64,000 nt of DNA from positions 10,333,829 through 10,397,828 of the forward strand of contig OZ023275.1 in NCBI GenBank assembly GCA_964007475.1, read 5' to 3'. The position numbers and the translations under genes are program-made. This stretch comes from Hybos culiciformis. Its lineage: Eukaryota; Arthropoda; Insecta; Diptera; Hybotidae. Positions 1-12,412 of this stretch are shown here, in pieces; position 1 is the first letter of the stretch, and each line of letters begins with the position of its first letter. Under the pieces are notes generated by a model. That model ran no database searches and was not told the origin of the DNA. It saw nothing but the letters and a program-made list of their open reading frames with translations.

Positions 1-321
1 ATTAGCTTTGAATTATGAACATTATTTTTACAAATTTCAGGTCTATGTATTATATATATATATTATAAAATGCGAATAGGTAGTTATTAAATAATGTATC
101 TTGAATATAAATGAATAAATAAATATTATTGGTCAGAATTTTAAATAGTTAATCGATTTGTTGCATAATTGTTAATAAACAAATAATTTTAAAAATAAAA
201 AATTAAAAAAAATAAAACTATAAAATTAAAAACAAAAAAATATATGAAAAAAAAATTAATAAAAAATTAAATTAATAAAATAAATTAACTAAAGTTAACA
301 AAAAACTGAATTAAGATAATA

Positions 322-600
322 AATGAAAATAAGTAAAAAACGAGTTTTCAAACAAAACTGAGGCCAAGCCGCATGAAAAGGTAGAAAATAAATTTTTCTT
401 CACATACAGATCGACTCAGATTTTTTGATTGGGACATTTCAATAAGTGATTTGATTCATGAAGAGAAAGAATATTCAAGAGAAATTTCCCAATCAAGAAA
501 TCTAAATCCACCTCTGTGTGTGAAGAAAAATTTATTAACTGCTTTTTGCGGCTTGGCCTCAGTTTTGTTTGAAAACTCTTTTTTACTTATTTTTATTTTC
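322..600. repeat. Foldback (hairpin) element, about 280 bp
   Basis: The left arm (about 322-413) is repeated as its reverse complement at about 514-600; both arms contain GAGGCCAAGCCGCA or its complement. The spacer is also partly self-complementary (GATTGGGA near 428 pairs with TCCCAATC near 487). The whole segment could fold into one long hairpin. No open reading frame and no clear target-site duplication were seen. This is probably a MITE-like remnant. Confidence 0.75.
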
Positions 601-620
601 TGCCTTTTTTACGTTAACTA

Positions 621-1214
621 GGTTAGGTTAGGTTAGGTTGTAGCGGGTCGGAAATATCCAGATCTCCTTGCACCTAGGTAATTTACCCGTTGTACTGCCC
701 TACCCGATGGGCCTATAATTCCCCATCGAGCCAACTCACCCCTTTCACAAACCTAATTAAGTCCCTTGGCTTATGTCCTTGCAGGTCCTCAAGGTCCTGC
801 AAAAAATAATCCCCCCAACATCCTTGCTCTCCTAGTCCGAATCGTTGGACATTGGCAGAGCACGTGAGGTGTAGTTTCGGGTTCTTCTCCACAACCCCTG
901 CATATTCCCGTATCGGCCCTACCTATTCGGAACTCGTGGTTCCTGAAGAAGTGCCCTGTACATATACCAGTGAAAAGTCGCAGATTATTCCTATCGAGGT
1001 TTAAAATCTGCTTAGACTTTTCTCTGTCCAAATCTCCCCAAACCTTTTTGGTGGTTTTGTTTCCCTCCGTTTGCCGCCAGATTTCTCTGTGTTTTTCCCA
1101 GCCCTCACTGTCTATTCTGGCTTTTAGTCCCGAGGAGCCCCTGAAAGATTGTACTCTTTCCAGAGTGCCCCCGTTTCCAAACCTCGCAAGACTGTCGTCT
1201 CTCATATTTCCCTC
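621..1214 (-). mobile_element. 5'-truncated non-LTR retrotransposon, C-terminal fragment
   Basis: Read on the minus strand, the segment encodes about 150 residues ending in a Cys/His cluster (CRGCGEEPETTPHVLCQCP) typical of the region after the RNase H or reverse transcriptase domain of I/Jockey-type elements; RLFTGICTGHFF before it is also typical. An 11-bp direct repeat TACGTTAACTA lies at 610-620 and 1215-1225, an exact target-site duplication. On the minus strand the 3' end is a short (AACCT)n tail. The copy is therefore a 5'-truncated, target-primed insertion. The exact clade is an inference. Confidence 0.85.
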
Positions 1215-1278
1215 TACGTTAACTAAATTGTTATTAAAAATTTTCCTCGATTTTTCATGCAAGTTATCATGGTTGTTG

Positions 1279-1480
1279 AAGATTTATCACTAATCATATC
1301 GATGAAAATTTTTCCAATGATTTTCCCCCTTTTCCGGGTTTTCCATGGAATTTTCCGGAAATTTTTTTCGGAAAACTCTGCATTTTTCCTGAAAGGGATT
1401 TATCACTAATCAAATTTATACCAAATTTTCAAATTATTTTTCCCGATTTTCCGGATTTTCCATGGAAATTTCCGATTCAA
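1279..1480. repeat. Imperfect tandem duplication, about 120-bp period
   Basis: GATTTATCACTAATCA occurs at about 1279 and again at about 1398. After each copy comes a similar stretch with CCGG.TTTTCCATGGAA.TTTCC. The two units are diverged. No coding potential was seen. Confidence 0.6.
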
Positions 1481-2146
1481 ATTTTGATAGATTCAATTGT
1501 CACGCGAGATGAACCTGTGTGCTAAATTTCAGCTCGATGTGATGACGAAAAGTGGGTCTACGAGAGTGTCGAAAATAGTAAAGAAATGTACAGACAGACA
1601 AATTCGTGTACGAGTTAATAATAATTGTGGCCTCAAAAAATAAATTATTAAAAATTATAAATAAATATATTCCTACAATTAGGTCTAAACTCAAGATCCA
1701 TATTAAAAAGAATAAATTAATATAAAATAAAATATACTTAATAATTTAAAAACAAATATTTAATATGTAGTAACTTTTTTTAATACTATGACTGTTCTAA
1801 ATAAGCTAAATAAAAAAAAGAATATGGTTTTTGAATTAGAATTAGATGATTAATCGATCTTGAAATTAAATATTAAATATATTGTTTTTCCCTATTTAGG
1901 CCCAAAAAAATTACCTTTTTTTTTTTTAATTTGAATAAATATGTTTTAGAGATGTTTTAAAGTACAGTAAATTCCGCGTCCAACATCTCATAAAATATGT
2001 TTCTTGCTATTATGGAAAAAATGTAAAGCCGAATGAGAGTATAACTTTTTTATTTAAAAAAAATAAAAACCCTCATCAAAAAAATTATATTACAGGTACC
2101 TACTTAAGTATATTATAATATTTATAATTAGAAAATATACAATTAC

Positions 2147-5100
2147 CGGTATATTTTTGGTTGTAGTAAATAAAGCTGGTGGTGCCTTTTCACCCATAAT
2201 AGATTTACATGATGGATAATTTTCATTCAAAGATATACATGTTGAATCTGCATTGCTCTTACTACGCTCTAATGATGAAAATGTTATCGGTTCATCAACG
2301 TAAACTTTTTCCTCTGGATGGCCCAATTCCAACTTCGCTTGCAGGCTGGCGTTTAATTTTACACGGGGAAATTTAATGATTGGCTCAACATCATAATCAG
2401 AGCTGCCTGTCATTGATCCCTTGTAAAAAAAAATTGTCAAATAATTAATCAATATAAGTTTATTAGAAAAACATGTTAAATATGATAATTGAATGAAAAA
2501 GTAAATAAGTAAGTTTAAATCGAGGTTTAAATGCAAATATAATCTTCCAAGAAACTTACACAAAACTTATGGACAGCCAAATATCTAAATGATAATTAAA
2601 TAGAAATATAAAGCGAAAAAACTAAATTTTCTGATATAATAAGGATTTAAAAAAAATATATTGAAGAAATTAACTTAATATTTAAATATTAACATAAAAA
2701 ATGTTTGTAGCTAAGAATTAATTTTGACAAAACTGAAAATGCTTTACCAAAATAATTTTATCAATGACAGATAAATTCATCATTACAATGACAAAAAAGT
2801 TTTATAAAAGGTTCAACTGAAATTAAACAAATCAATATTCGGAACCAATCTAAACATTTTTAAGAACATCTTAGATCTAGTTATATTGAAAAACTTATGG
2901 AACTACGGAACATTGAGAGGTTTTTCAAGAATTACAGAATTACAAGAATTAATATGAATTTAAAGACAACGCCAACATTTAATTAATTTGAGCAATCAAT
3001 GCCCAAATTACACTTATTCCAGTACGATAAGGGAATTAAATCCACGACATACTGCAGAATAACAACCATGCACTAACATTAGTCTAAAACTTATATAAAT
3101 CAAAGAAGAAAAAAAAGGTAGAACACAAATTTCAATTATATAGCATAAATATTAATTGTTACCATATATATTGAGTCTTCAGTTGGATAAAGTCTGTCTT
3201 CAGAATAATTTTCACCAATATCAATTATAGTATCACCACTTATACTATTAACACAATTATTATTTAAAAAATCATTATCTTTAATTGATTCATATCCGCA
3301 TGTCGAATTTGATGATGTTCCACTTGTATATGATGTCCCTGAACAAGTTCGTTCATTTTTCACTCCACGACCACCAATACCATGTTGTTTATTCACTTCA
3401 TTCAAAAATGGATGTTCGTAAATACTAAGATTACAATTGGAGACGTTTACATTGCTAGGTAAACTTCCCCCTTCCCGTTGTCTGGACGATACTGATGAAT
3501 ACTTTTTCGTACGTGAGTTATGATGCCGACGATTTCTAATTGATATAAAATTATCGGAATCAAGTAATAAATCACTGTTAACAGATTCAACTAAATCTTG
3601 CAGAGATCCGCCATGTTCTCGACTATTATTGGAACGAGTATATCTGGGTGGCATAAAAGGAAAAGTTGTTTCCTTTTCTTTTTCTACGTTTTCAAGTAAT
3701 TGCTAAAAAATAAAAATTAAATCATTATAAATTACAATTTTTAATTTTTAAAATTATTTAAATCTTACCAAAAATATTTCACTTTTGTTTTCACGATCTT
3801 TAGGATTTTTATATGAATAAGCCTCATCTAATAGAGCTTTTAATTTTCTATCATCCCATGATTCAATTTGCTGCAAGCATAAGAAAATGAAAAAAAAAGA
3901 TAGGGAAACTAAATTAGAAAATTTTATTTGAGCCTAACAGGCCTATTATGAAATATAATGTGAAGTGTATTCTTGACCTTTTTTCTGAAGAAAAGATTCT
4001 TTTTCCCGGCTAATTGTTATATTGAACTGAAGGTAAAATATTAAAATGGCACTGCACAAAGTCTCTTTTAAAATTACCTGCATGTAATTTTACTTAAATT
4101 TGCTTTACTTTCACTTTTTTCTGAAAATCCTAAAAATTTCTTCTTTTCCTTAATACACAAAAATCTCATTAATATCTCACCACTAACGCCAACTTCTACC
4201 TTCCGGCAGGGTGCGCTTCGTACGGAGCGAATGGGGTAGCGGCCCTCTATCATGTACAATAGCTTTTTCATACATTTTGTGCGGCCAACTTTCTTTTTTA
4301 CCTGATTTGGCCTATTTTATGTGGAAAAAATGTTGCGAACCCCCTAGGGCACGAAGCGAATGGGACGCGGTAGCTTTTGGAAGTATTTGAATTATCTCAT
4401 AAAAAAATTATGTGATAATTCATTTTAAAAATTATGTGATATGTCATTATGCGATAATTCACGGAGCCGAAAATTTGTGCACTAATTCATTTGAACACGA
4501 ATTAGTGCATAAATCTGCATTTTCAAAATTTATGCACTAATTCGTAAAAAAAAAACGAATTATCACATAAAATATATTTTGAAAACGAAATAGCACATAA
4601 ATTCTAAAACGAATTATCGCATAAAAAAATTGGAACGTAAATTTTATGCACTAATTCATTTAAAAACGAATTATCACATAAAATTTATGAGATAATTCAT
4701 TTATTTTCAAATTCATTTTGGTTTTATGTGATAATTCGTTTTTAAATGAATTACTGCATAATCTCATACAAATCGATTTTTATGTGATAATTCGTATTTT
4801 TTTTATATGTTATGATATTATGCGATAATTCGTCTCACCGATTTTTATATATTAAAGATAATAATTATAAATTAAATTCTTAAACTTCGCCGGGAATTCA
4901 ATAAGTATTTCACCTCGCTACTTTTACAATGTAAAAAGCAAAAAATAAATAAAAATAAAACTCTACAGGGAAGAATAATATTATTTTTAAGTAAATAGAT
5001 ACTTTTTTTGCAATACTTAAATATTTTTTAACTCTTAATTAATTTTTTTAGTGTGAAGATATCCATCAATTTTTTTAAATTACTTAAGCAACAAAATATA

Positions 5101-8100
5101 TAAGTCACAACTTTCTGATATAACAACAAATCTAACACAACGCAATACAAAATGTATTTATTTCATTTATAAAACTTTATTTATGCTCAAAGTATAAATA
5201 CAATAAACATTAATTAACAACATTGGGCTTATTTACATTACTTATTCATGCTCTGATTCTCTAGTTCTTTTCCAGTTATGCCCTCGAGGGATTTTTTTCG
5301 TGGGCAATAGGGTTTGAAAGAACGAGAAAGAGGCACAGAGCAACAAAAAAAAAAATTTAAATAAATGTATAAACCAAATGTGTATACTGGGAGATTCGTT
5401 TCAAATGAAAAATTTTTATGTATAAGATAGTTTTTTCAATCACAACTCAAGCTTTTCATAATTTTACAAAATCTTAAATTGCGCAAGTTTATTTCTAGTC
5501 TCAAAATAAAAAAAAAAAATAATAATTTTGAGAAATTTTGTCTTGCGGAGTTTTGGTTCTGTAAAATTTTCTTTGCGCAATTTTAAATCCTACATTGCAT
5601 ATTTTGAAAGAGTATTGTCCGTAGAATACTTTAGTACCATAAATAAAGGAGCAACAAATTCCTACGTAACCCTACAACATGTCAGGAAACCGTTGACGCG
5701 CGGATGAATCATTAATGTATTAGTAGCTAGGAACGAGCAACAAAATCCTTCGACACATATTTTGAAGAAATTTTATTTTCATAACTTTACATTTCGAAAA
5801 TTTGTTTACACTAAGTATTTAAAGCAATAAATTAAAGTACAATTGATTTTTGAACATGGGCGTTCTTTATTGCTTTTTCAGTATATGGTGGGACTAGAAC
5901 TTCTATCATGCTAGCCCCATGCATAAAAAAATATATTAAGTGCTCGAATCGGAAAAAATTTGTATGTCTGAATTTGTTGCTCTCAATTACCGTAAAAACA
6001 TTTTGGAAATATAGTATTGCTTAATACCTTTAATAAATAGTGCTATTTGTTAAGTATTTGTATACCTAACGTATTTTCTAAACAAATTTAGAGCAACAAA
6101 AAAGGAACAAATTCTGGTGTATTGATTTTTTTTGGATTTGAACCTCTATATATATATTTTTCCCAATGGGGGGGGGGGCTAGCTTGATGTAAACTGGCCC
6201 CACCCATTTCGGCCAACAAAATCCAGATTAGAGCAACAAATTAGCACATAAATATCACTAATTTTTTTTATTGGTCCGAACTTTTTTTCATTTCATTTTA
6301 CATTACGAATCTTTCTGCTTACATAATTTGAGCTCGTACACGAGTATGTGGACGCATCTTAAGAATTTAATTTAACAACACAAAAATAATTTTTAATGTT
6401 TATTTTATTTATTTATTATTTAAATGTAGGTATTTATTTATTTATTTATTTTCTGTGTTTGTGAATTTTTGAAAGCTATGAAAATACTTGTAAAATTTAA
6501 AACGAAAAACATAGGCCTAATTTTTCATATATCAATTTTCATCTAAATCCGTTTTCAGCCCCCTGGTCCGAATTCTTGGTTACAATCGAAAGTTCAATCT
6601 TCTTTTAGATTCATTCAATCAACATCTACTCGTATATAATTAACAGAACCCAGCTCGAATCCTTGGGCACAATCGGAATAAAGGCCAAACAATTTCATAA
6701 TAATGCCTTGTCAACGAATTCTGAGCTATGTTTAAAATTTCAAGTTATACCTTGTTCGCATTATAATTTAAATTCCCTTTATATTCTGGAAAACAAATTG
6801 CCGTTCGCATTACAAAATTTGATGAGAACTGGAATTTGATGATGTAAAAAAAAAAATTGAGAAAGAGAAAAAGTTTTTGTTGTTGAAAATTTTGACTTTT
6901 TATCTCGCTTTTTATCAATTTTTTTTTTTTTTTTTTCATTTTGACTCGAATTTGACAAGAAAATTGTTGCCAACTATAACAAAATTTCAAAAAATGAGTG
7001 AAAATAACTATAAATGTAGAATTCTAACCCTGACAAACTAGAATATGAAAGTGGAATATAAATATTCCGGAATATTTTTTTATATGAAAAATCCAGTTCA
7101 TATTCCTGAAATATTCCGGATAACAGCATATTCCACTAATATTCTCCTAATGCGAACACCATATTACGTTTAAAATCGATTAGAAGTTACGTTTAAAATC
7201 GATTAAAAAATTTGTATCGAACAGACAGAGAAGAAACTGAGTTAATAAAAGGGTATTAACAAAATGAATCGCTTGTTACCCTTAACTCTAAAATAAACTC
7301 AAGTTAACACGACGGACAGATGCCTTATTGAATAAAATATTTGCAATAAAATAATGCTTTGAATTTAATGCCAGCAATCTTCATAAAAACTAATTCGATT
7401 TCACTTTTGATTAAGGAATGAAAAATCAAGTGCAATGGTTAAGTTAATTTTACTTGCTGATGACGATCAACTTTATTATGGTAATTGTAAAACATGTTTC
7501 AGAATATGTTAAAAAAATTAATTTTGATTTAGAATATTTAATTTAAACATGTTTAGGTAATTTAGTTTAAAATAATATTGAAAATTATAATGGTAGTATT
7601 TAAAGGTGGATTAATAATCGAACACTCTTTAATATAAGTGATTTGATAAATGGCATTCACTATCCAATTTTTTTTTCAAATTTTATCCGTCCCGGAAGAA
7701 ATCTATGTGCTTTACAAAATGGAAAAAAACTAAACAAACACGCTAAGAAATGTTTCTTTTTTTCTAAGAAACGAAAAAACACAAAACTTATTCACGTAAT
7801 GCTTAGACATGCTTAGAATTATATAAAACTAGGTCATAAAACGAAGAAAATTTAAATTCTTAAGCTTAGTTTTTAGTTTTAAGCTTTTCAAATAATAGTT
7901 AGGATTTATGTACGTGTCACGTGAGAAAAAAAAATCGAAGTAGTTTTAATGTTTTGGTTAATTTTAGATGAAGTAAATCACGCACGAAAATATTTAGTGC
8001 TGTTGTGATTAAAGTCAATTAAGTATACTTAATCTCAGATTATTATTTTTGAAAATTTTTTAAGTATTTTAAATTAAGATTCACAAAAGAATGTAACGAC

Positions 8101-9384
8101 ACTGATATATAGGTATGTATATTATATTTGAATATTATTTGCATGTTTGCTGCTGTGGACGGTTACTAAACCATTAAAAAACTGACTGTTTTTGAATCTG
8201 TCCACAATCATTTCCTTTTTTTTAATCGAGAAATCCAGAAGAAAATTTCTGCGGTGTTGAAATTGTCCACCAATATATGGAAAGCAAAGAATTTCATTCG
8301 TAGAAAAAATAATGTCAGAAACCATAAGTTCTGAAAATATCGGCATTTTCGAATCCTTAATTTGGGATTACTAAAAAGGAAAATTGAAGAAGATTCTGAG
8401 TTGACCAATTTTTGAAAATGAAAAAAGATCAAATAGGTAAAAATTGATTTTGTTAGAATTCAGTAAAGGGGCAGAAGTAAAGTAACTAGGTAGGCTATAA
8501 GTATATACAGACGTAAGTATAATAATTATTAAAATTTTTTATATTATTTTTATTTTGAAATATATACCAGAGAAAATACTTAAAATTGTCTAGATACCAG
8601 GCTCTTGCTTGATACGTTAACAAAAAATCTCTTCTTATAAGAAGTTGATTTTAAAAGCATAAGTATTCTTGTTTTAAAACTAAAATCAAAAATATACAAT
8701 AAATTAATCAGGTATCTAGATACCTAGGTACCTACCTAATTTACCTAACTAGATTATCAGCGTCAGAAAAAAGGTTTAATTGAGATTGTTAGGAAAAAAA
8801 AATGTCCATCTAGGTAGGTAGGTAGGAAGGCACTCATTGGATACATTTTTAGTAAAATTATGTAAATAAATAAATAAAAATAATTAAATCTACCTATCTA
8901 CTAAGGCAAATCAATGTAGAAAGGCTCGCCTTGCTACTCATTAACTTTCTAACTATTACGTAGTAATAGTTGTGTATAGATACATAATAATTTAAGAGCT
9001 TACCCTTTCTGTGCAATTTGGTGGTCCTGTTGATGATGATATACTTCCTGATTGACTATTATTATTATTATTACTACCGCTACTACTAGTGCTGTTGCCG
9101 TTGTTACAGTTACTACTGATATTATTATTATTATTATTATTATTAATATTGCTACTATCAACAATAGATGAATTACTAGTTATTGTTGTTGTTAACGAAT
9201 TTGTTGTTGACAATGTCGATGGAATTGTTTTAGTCGCTGTTGTACTCACAGTTGATGTAGTTGTGCTTAAATTACTTGTAATTATTATGCCAAAATTTGA
9301 TTTTGATATAGTATTATAGTTAGTAGAAGAAGAACCTGCTGTTGTTGCTGTGGCGGTTTTATTTATTTCATCGCTTATATTCAT
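2147..9384 (-). CDS. Unrecognised protein with Ser/Thr/Asn-rich N-terminus, 3' end outside window
   Basis: Four exons join in phase 0 on the minus strand: 9384-9004 (ATG start), 3870-3769, 3702-3163 and 2419-2147, each with GT donor and AG acceptor. They give 432 residues and then a donor at 2146, so the gene continues beyond the left edge or in an exon I could not find. Residues 1-127 are low complexity (Ser, Thr and runs of Asn). The next exon is well ordered and looks conserved (QIESWDDRKLKALLDEAY followed by SYKNPKDRENKSEIFL). Exon 3 is basic and serine-rich (MPPRYTRSNNSREHGG, RTKKYSSVSSRQREGG). Exon 4 carries KFPRVKLNASLQAKLELGHP. No catalytic motif, signal peptide or membrane segment was seen. 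I do not recognise the family. Intron 1 is 5.1 kb and repeat-filled. Confidence is high that it is a real gene because splice phases agree across four exons. Confidence 0.75.
4380..4850. repeat. AT-rich array of a TTATGTGATAATTCGT-like word in both orientations
   Basis: About fifteen variants of ATG(T/C)GATAATTCGT or its complement ACGAATTATC(A/G)CAT, plus the related ATGCACTAATTCGT, fill this stretch inside intron 1 of the leftmost gene. Forward and reverse copies alternate, so the region can fold in many ways. Just upstream, GAGCGAATGGGGTAGC (about 4226) and AAGCGAATGGGACGCGGTAGC (about 4354) are related. I could not define element ends or a target-site duplication. Confidence 0.7.
5338..6245. 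repeat. Region with a reiterated GAGCAACAAA word
   Basis: GAGCAACAAA or its complement TTTGTTGCTC occurs six times (near 5338, 5649, 5735, 5968, 6091 and 6233). The part near 5280-5345 (CCCTCGAGGGATTTTTTT, then AACGAGAAAGAGG) resembles 11894-11955. The stretch has no gene. It may be another decayed transposon, but ends were not found. Confidence 0.4.
6748..7164. mobile_element. MITE with GTTCGCATTA terminal inverted repeats, copy 1
   Basis: The segment begins CTTGTTCGCATTA and ends TAATGCGAACACC. A nearly identical copy in the opposite orientation lies at 55594-56009. The interior holds poly-A/poly-T tracts and ATATTCCGGAATAT-type palindromes. It encodes nothing recognisable, so it is non-autonomous. 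Similarity between copies extends a few bases outside the GTTCGC ends, so boundaries are approximate. Confidence 0.85.
8690..8900. repeat. TAGG/CCTA microsatellite-like stretch
   Basis: Interspersed TAGGTAGG and ACCTACCTA units (for example 8700-8750 and 8808-8828). The same tetranucleotide recurs elsewhere in the window (about 16720-16790, 41585-41600, 46107-46150 and 62110-62810), mainly in introns and intergenic DNA. Confidence 0.7.
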
Positions 9385-9399
9385 TTTGTTAAAATTTAA

Positions 9400-10320
9400 A
9401 GAAAAATCCTTATTTTTATTTTATTAAACATAAAAAAAAAAAAAATTATAATAAAAGAAAACCTTACAGAACAAAGTTTTTTTTTTTTGTTTTTTTTTTT
9501 TTTTAAGTATTCTATTCTGTAATAATTTTTAATTTTTTATTTTGCACCTTATATGTATTTTATTTTTTTTTTTTAATTTTTTTAAAATTTGTTCCACATT
9601 TTTTTTTTTCGTCAAGTTGAAAAAAAAAAACCTTTTAATTAAGTAGTATGTAGGTATATATGAAAAAAAAAATAAAAAAAATTCGAAAAATAGGTTAAGT
9701 CATTAATTTTTTATCCTATTATTTTTTCTTAACTTAAACTTTGTTTTTTATTTTTAATGTTTTTATTTAGTTTTAATTAGGTAGGTATTTTATTTTTTCT
9801 TATTTTTTTTTGATTTTAACAAATTAATAAAATGAAGAAAAAAATCATTACATTTTCAATAAAATTTTTTTTTTTTTTCCCATTGACAAGTTTTCATCTT
9901 TTTGCCATTTTTGAATAAAAATTTTTTTTTTCGATTTTTTCGTTTTTTTTTTTCTTTCTTTTTTTTTAGTTTTTGGAACAAAAAAAAATTATTTTCCTAA
10001 TTCCTAAAATAAAATTAATAAATAATCAATTTTAATACTTTTTTTTCCATAAATTTGAATAAAAAAGTAAAAAAAAAGAATTTTCTTAAATTAAATACAC
10101 TTTTTAGTGATGATCACATTGGAAAAAAAAATAAAGACATTTATGTCATTTTTTTTTTTCATTTTTCTTCAAATCATTTAAAAAAAATTTTTTTGCTCAC
10201 ATACGCGCATTTTCGAAGAGATTTTTATAAAAAAAACTTTTTTCAATTTTTGCGCATGAATTATCTCTGAAAGTTTTTGTTTTTTATTTTCTTTCTTTGT
10301 TTTGCAAATGGAATTATTTC
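9400..10320. other. Homopolymer-rich intergenic DNA upstream of the leftmost gene
   Basis: This stretch is dominated by long A and T runs with almost no G or C. It lies directly 5' of the ATG of the minus-strand gene, so it should contain its 5' UTR and promoter. No specific core promoter motif could be assigned. The reading frames here are translated homopolymer and are not genes. Confidence 0.6.
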
Positions 10321-10817
10321 GATATCGATATCTTTTATTTCATTTTTAAATTTATTGAAAATAAATGTTATAGTGTTGGAGTTGGTACCATTTAAAATTT
10401 AGCTAATAAACAGGTCCAACAATTTTAGGCTAATAATATTTATATACAACCTAATATTTTGAATCCCGCACACCCATTATGCCAGGTGGTTTAACAAAAA
10501 AAATTTGTTTAATTTCAAAAAAGCGAATTAACAAATTTCGTAATTTGATTTTCAGTTTTCAATTTCGAAATCAGTGTTTTTGCAAGCTTCCCATTTCAGC
10601 AGGATTATTAATAACGTTTTAATCGGTAGAATCAACGAAGGTCGAATATCTCCTTTTCATAATGCTCGTAATCGTAATCTAATGCTCGTAATGCTTGAGC
10701 AAACTTTAAGGATTTTAAAAAATATTTTGACCTCTTTTATTGGAATTACAGATTGGAAAATAGGTTATTACAAAAAATACGAGCCTGCATATTAAAACAA
10801 AATTTATTTAACTGAAA

Positions 10818-11032
10818 CCATAGATTAAGAATATACATAGATTCTTAGCTTCATACGACATTATTTTTGGAATTTTCATGTGAATGTTTAGTAAAACAAA
10901 ATAAAATACGTGATAATTATCAAATATGAAAAGGATTTTTGTTTAGTTTTACCCTCACATAAAAATACCAAATAAGGCTGAAAAAATTTTTTATGAAGCT
11001 ATAAATCTTTCTGTATTCTTAATCTATGCTGA
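10818..11032. repeat. Foldback element, about 215 bp
   Basis: ATAGATTAAGAATA at 10821 is matched as the reverse complement near 11018, with further pairing toward the centre (TTAGTAAAACAAA against TTTGTTTAGTTTTA). This is a decayed hairpin MITE in intergenic DNA without coding potential. Confidence 0.65.
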
Positions 11033-12412
11033 AACGCAACATTCTGGCTTGGAAATATTTTGTATGATAGTTAAGTAGGTAGATAGGGGGATGAAACATT
11101 TTTTGAATAATTAGCTAGGTACATTTTAATACGGAAGGCTCTTGGTTTAAATTTAATTTGCTTGTACCTACAGATAGATCTCATTATTTTAAAAAAAAAT
11201 TTCAATATTAAAATTGTAATCTTTTTTTTTAACCATATTTTAATGAAAATTAGAAAAACCTTTTTTTTTTTAATTACCTCTTTTATTTACATTTGTTTTA
11301 TAATTTTGAATAAAAATTATATAAGAAATATTTCTGGCATTCTTACTAAGCTAGCTAGAGGTAGCTACCCAGTCTAGTCAGAGGAATTTTTCTTTTCTTC
11401 TACGATTTTTCAAAAAAGGCAAAAATTAAATTTCTCAATTATGTGTTGAGTTTAATTATAATCGCAAATGAAAAAAAATATATTTATTTTTCTTTTGTTT
11501 CAAATTTGAATTCAAAGTTTTTTTTGGTTTTTTTTTTTCAATTATTAAAACAGAAATTAAAATTCCATTTTTTTTTAAATTTTATAAAATTTAAAAGTTC
11601 TCAAAAAAAATTTCGCTTTTCATTAATTCGCAAGCACAACTTACTTAAAAAATCCTTAAATGAAACACTGGTTTAGTTTAGTTTACCGGGCTCGAATTAT
11701 AAAACACATTTCTTGGACCTTTGTGTAGCATACTTTTTTTAAACTATTGCTTCCTTTTATTTACTCTAGAGGTAAGCTCAACTCAATAACGGCGTGAGTA
11801 AAAAAGTTAAAAGCATAAATTTTAACGAACAGGATATGTAACAACGAACATGTATATGTAAAAGGAAATTAATAAATTTGAAAATCTGATTGGGCTCTCG
11901 AGGGAATTTTTTTGTAGGAAAGCAGGAGAAAGTGAAACAACGAGAAAGAGGTGAAAAAACAAAAAAGAATCAAATGCTTTTCTCATACTGTAAAAATGCA
12001 AAAATCTTTAATTTAAAAAATTTAAGAATTTGAAATTAAAAAAAATAATTGAGTTTTTAAATTATTCTTATTCGGTTTTAGGTACCTATGAAATATTAAT
12101 TTTTAAGTATTCATTTACCTACTTTCAGTAAAAAAAATACTAGTTTTATATAATTTTATTAAAAAATTAGAATTAAATTATAAGAAAAAAAATTCTACTT
12201 TGACTTTTACAGTTAAAAAAAGAAAATTAATAATTATTTTCTTATTTTAAAGATTTTGTTCTTAAAGATTTTGTCCTCTGTAGCACATTGCACTCTAGTT
12301 TAATTAAGCAAAGATCACATATTATAAAGATAAGAAGCACAGGAATAAGTGTAGTTTTCTCCCGCCAAAACTTCTCTTTGATTGGTTGTTTTTTTTTTTA
12401 TTTACACTTATA

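Noticed and set aside
4380..4850. CRISPR-like array
   Set aside because: The repeats are diverged, lie in both orientations, have no regular spacers and occur in a eukaryotic intron.
9089..9319. Plus-strand reading frame of Leu/Val-rich sequence
   Set aside because: It is the antisense shadow of the Ser/Thr/Asn-rich first exon of the leftmost gene.
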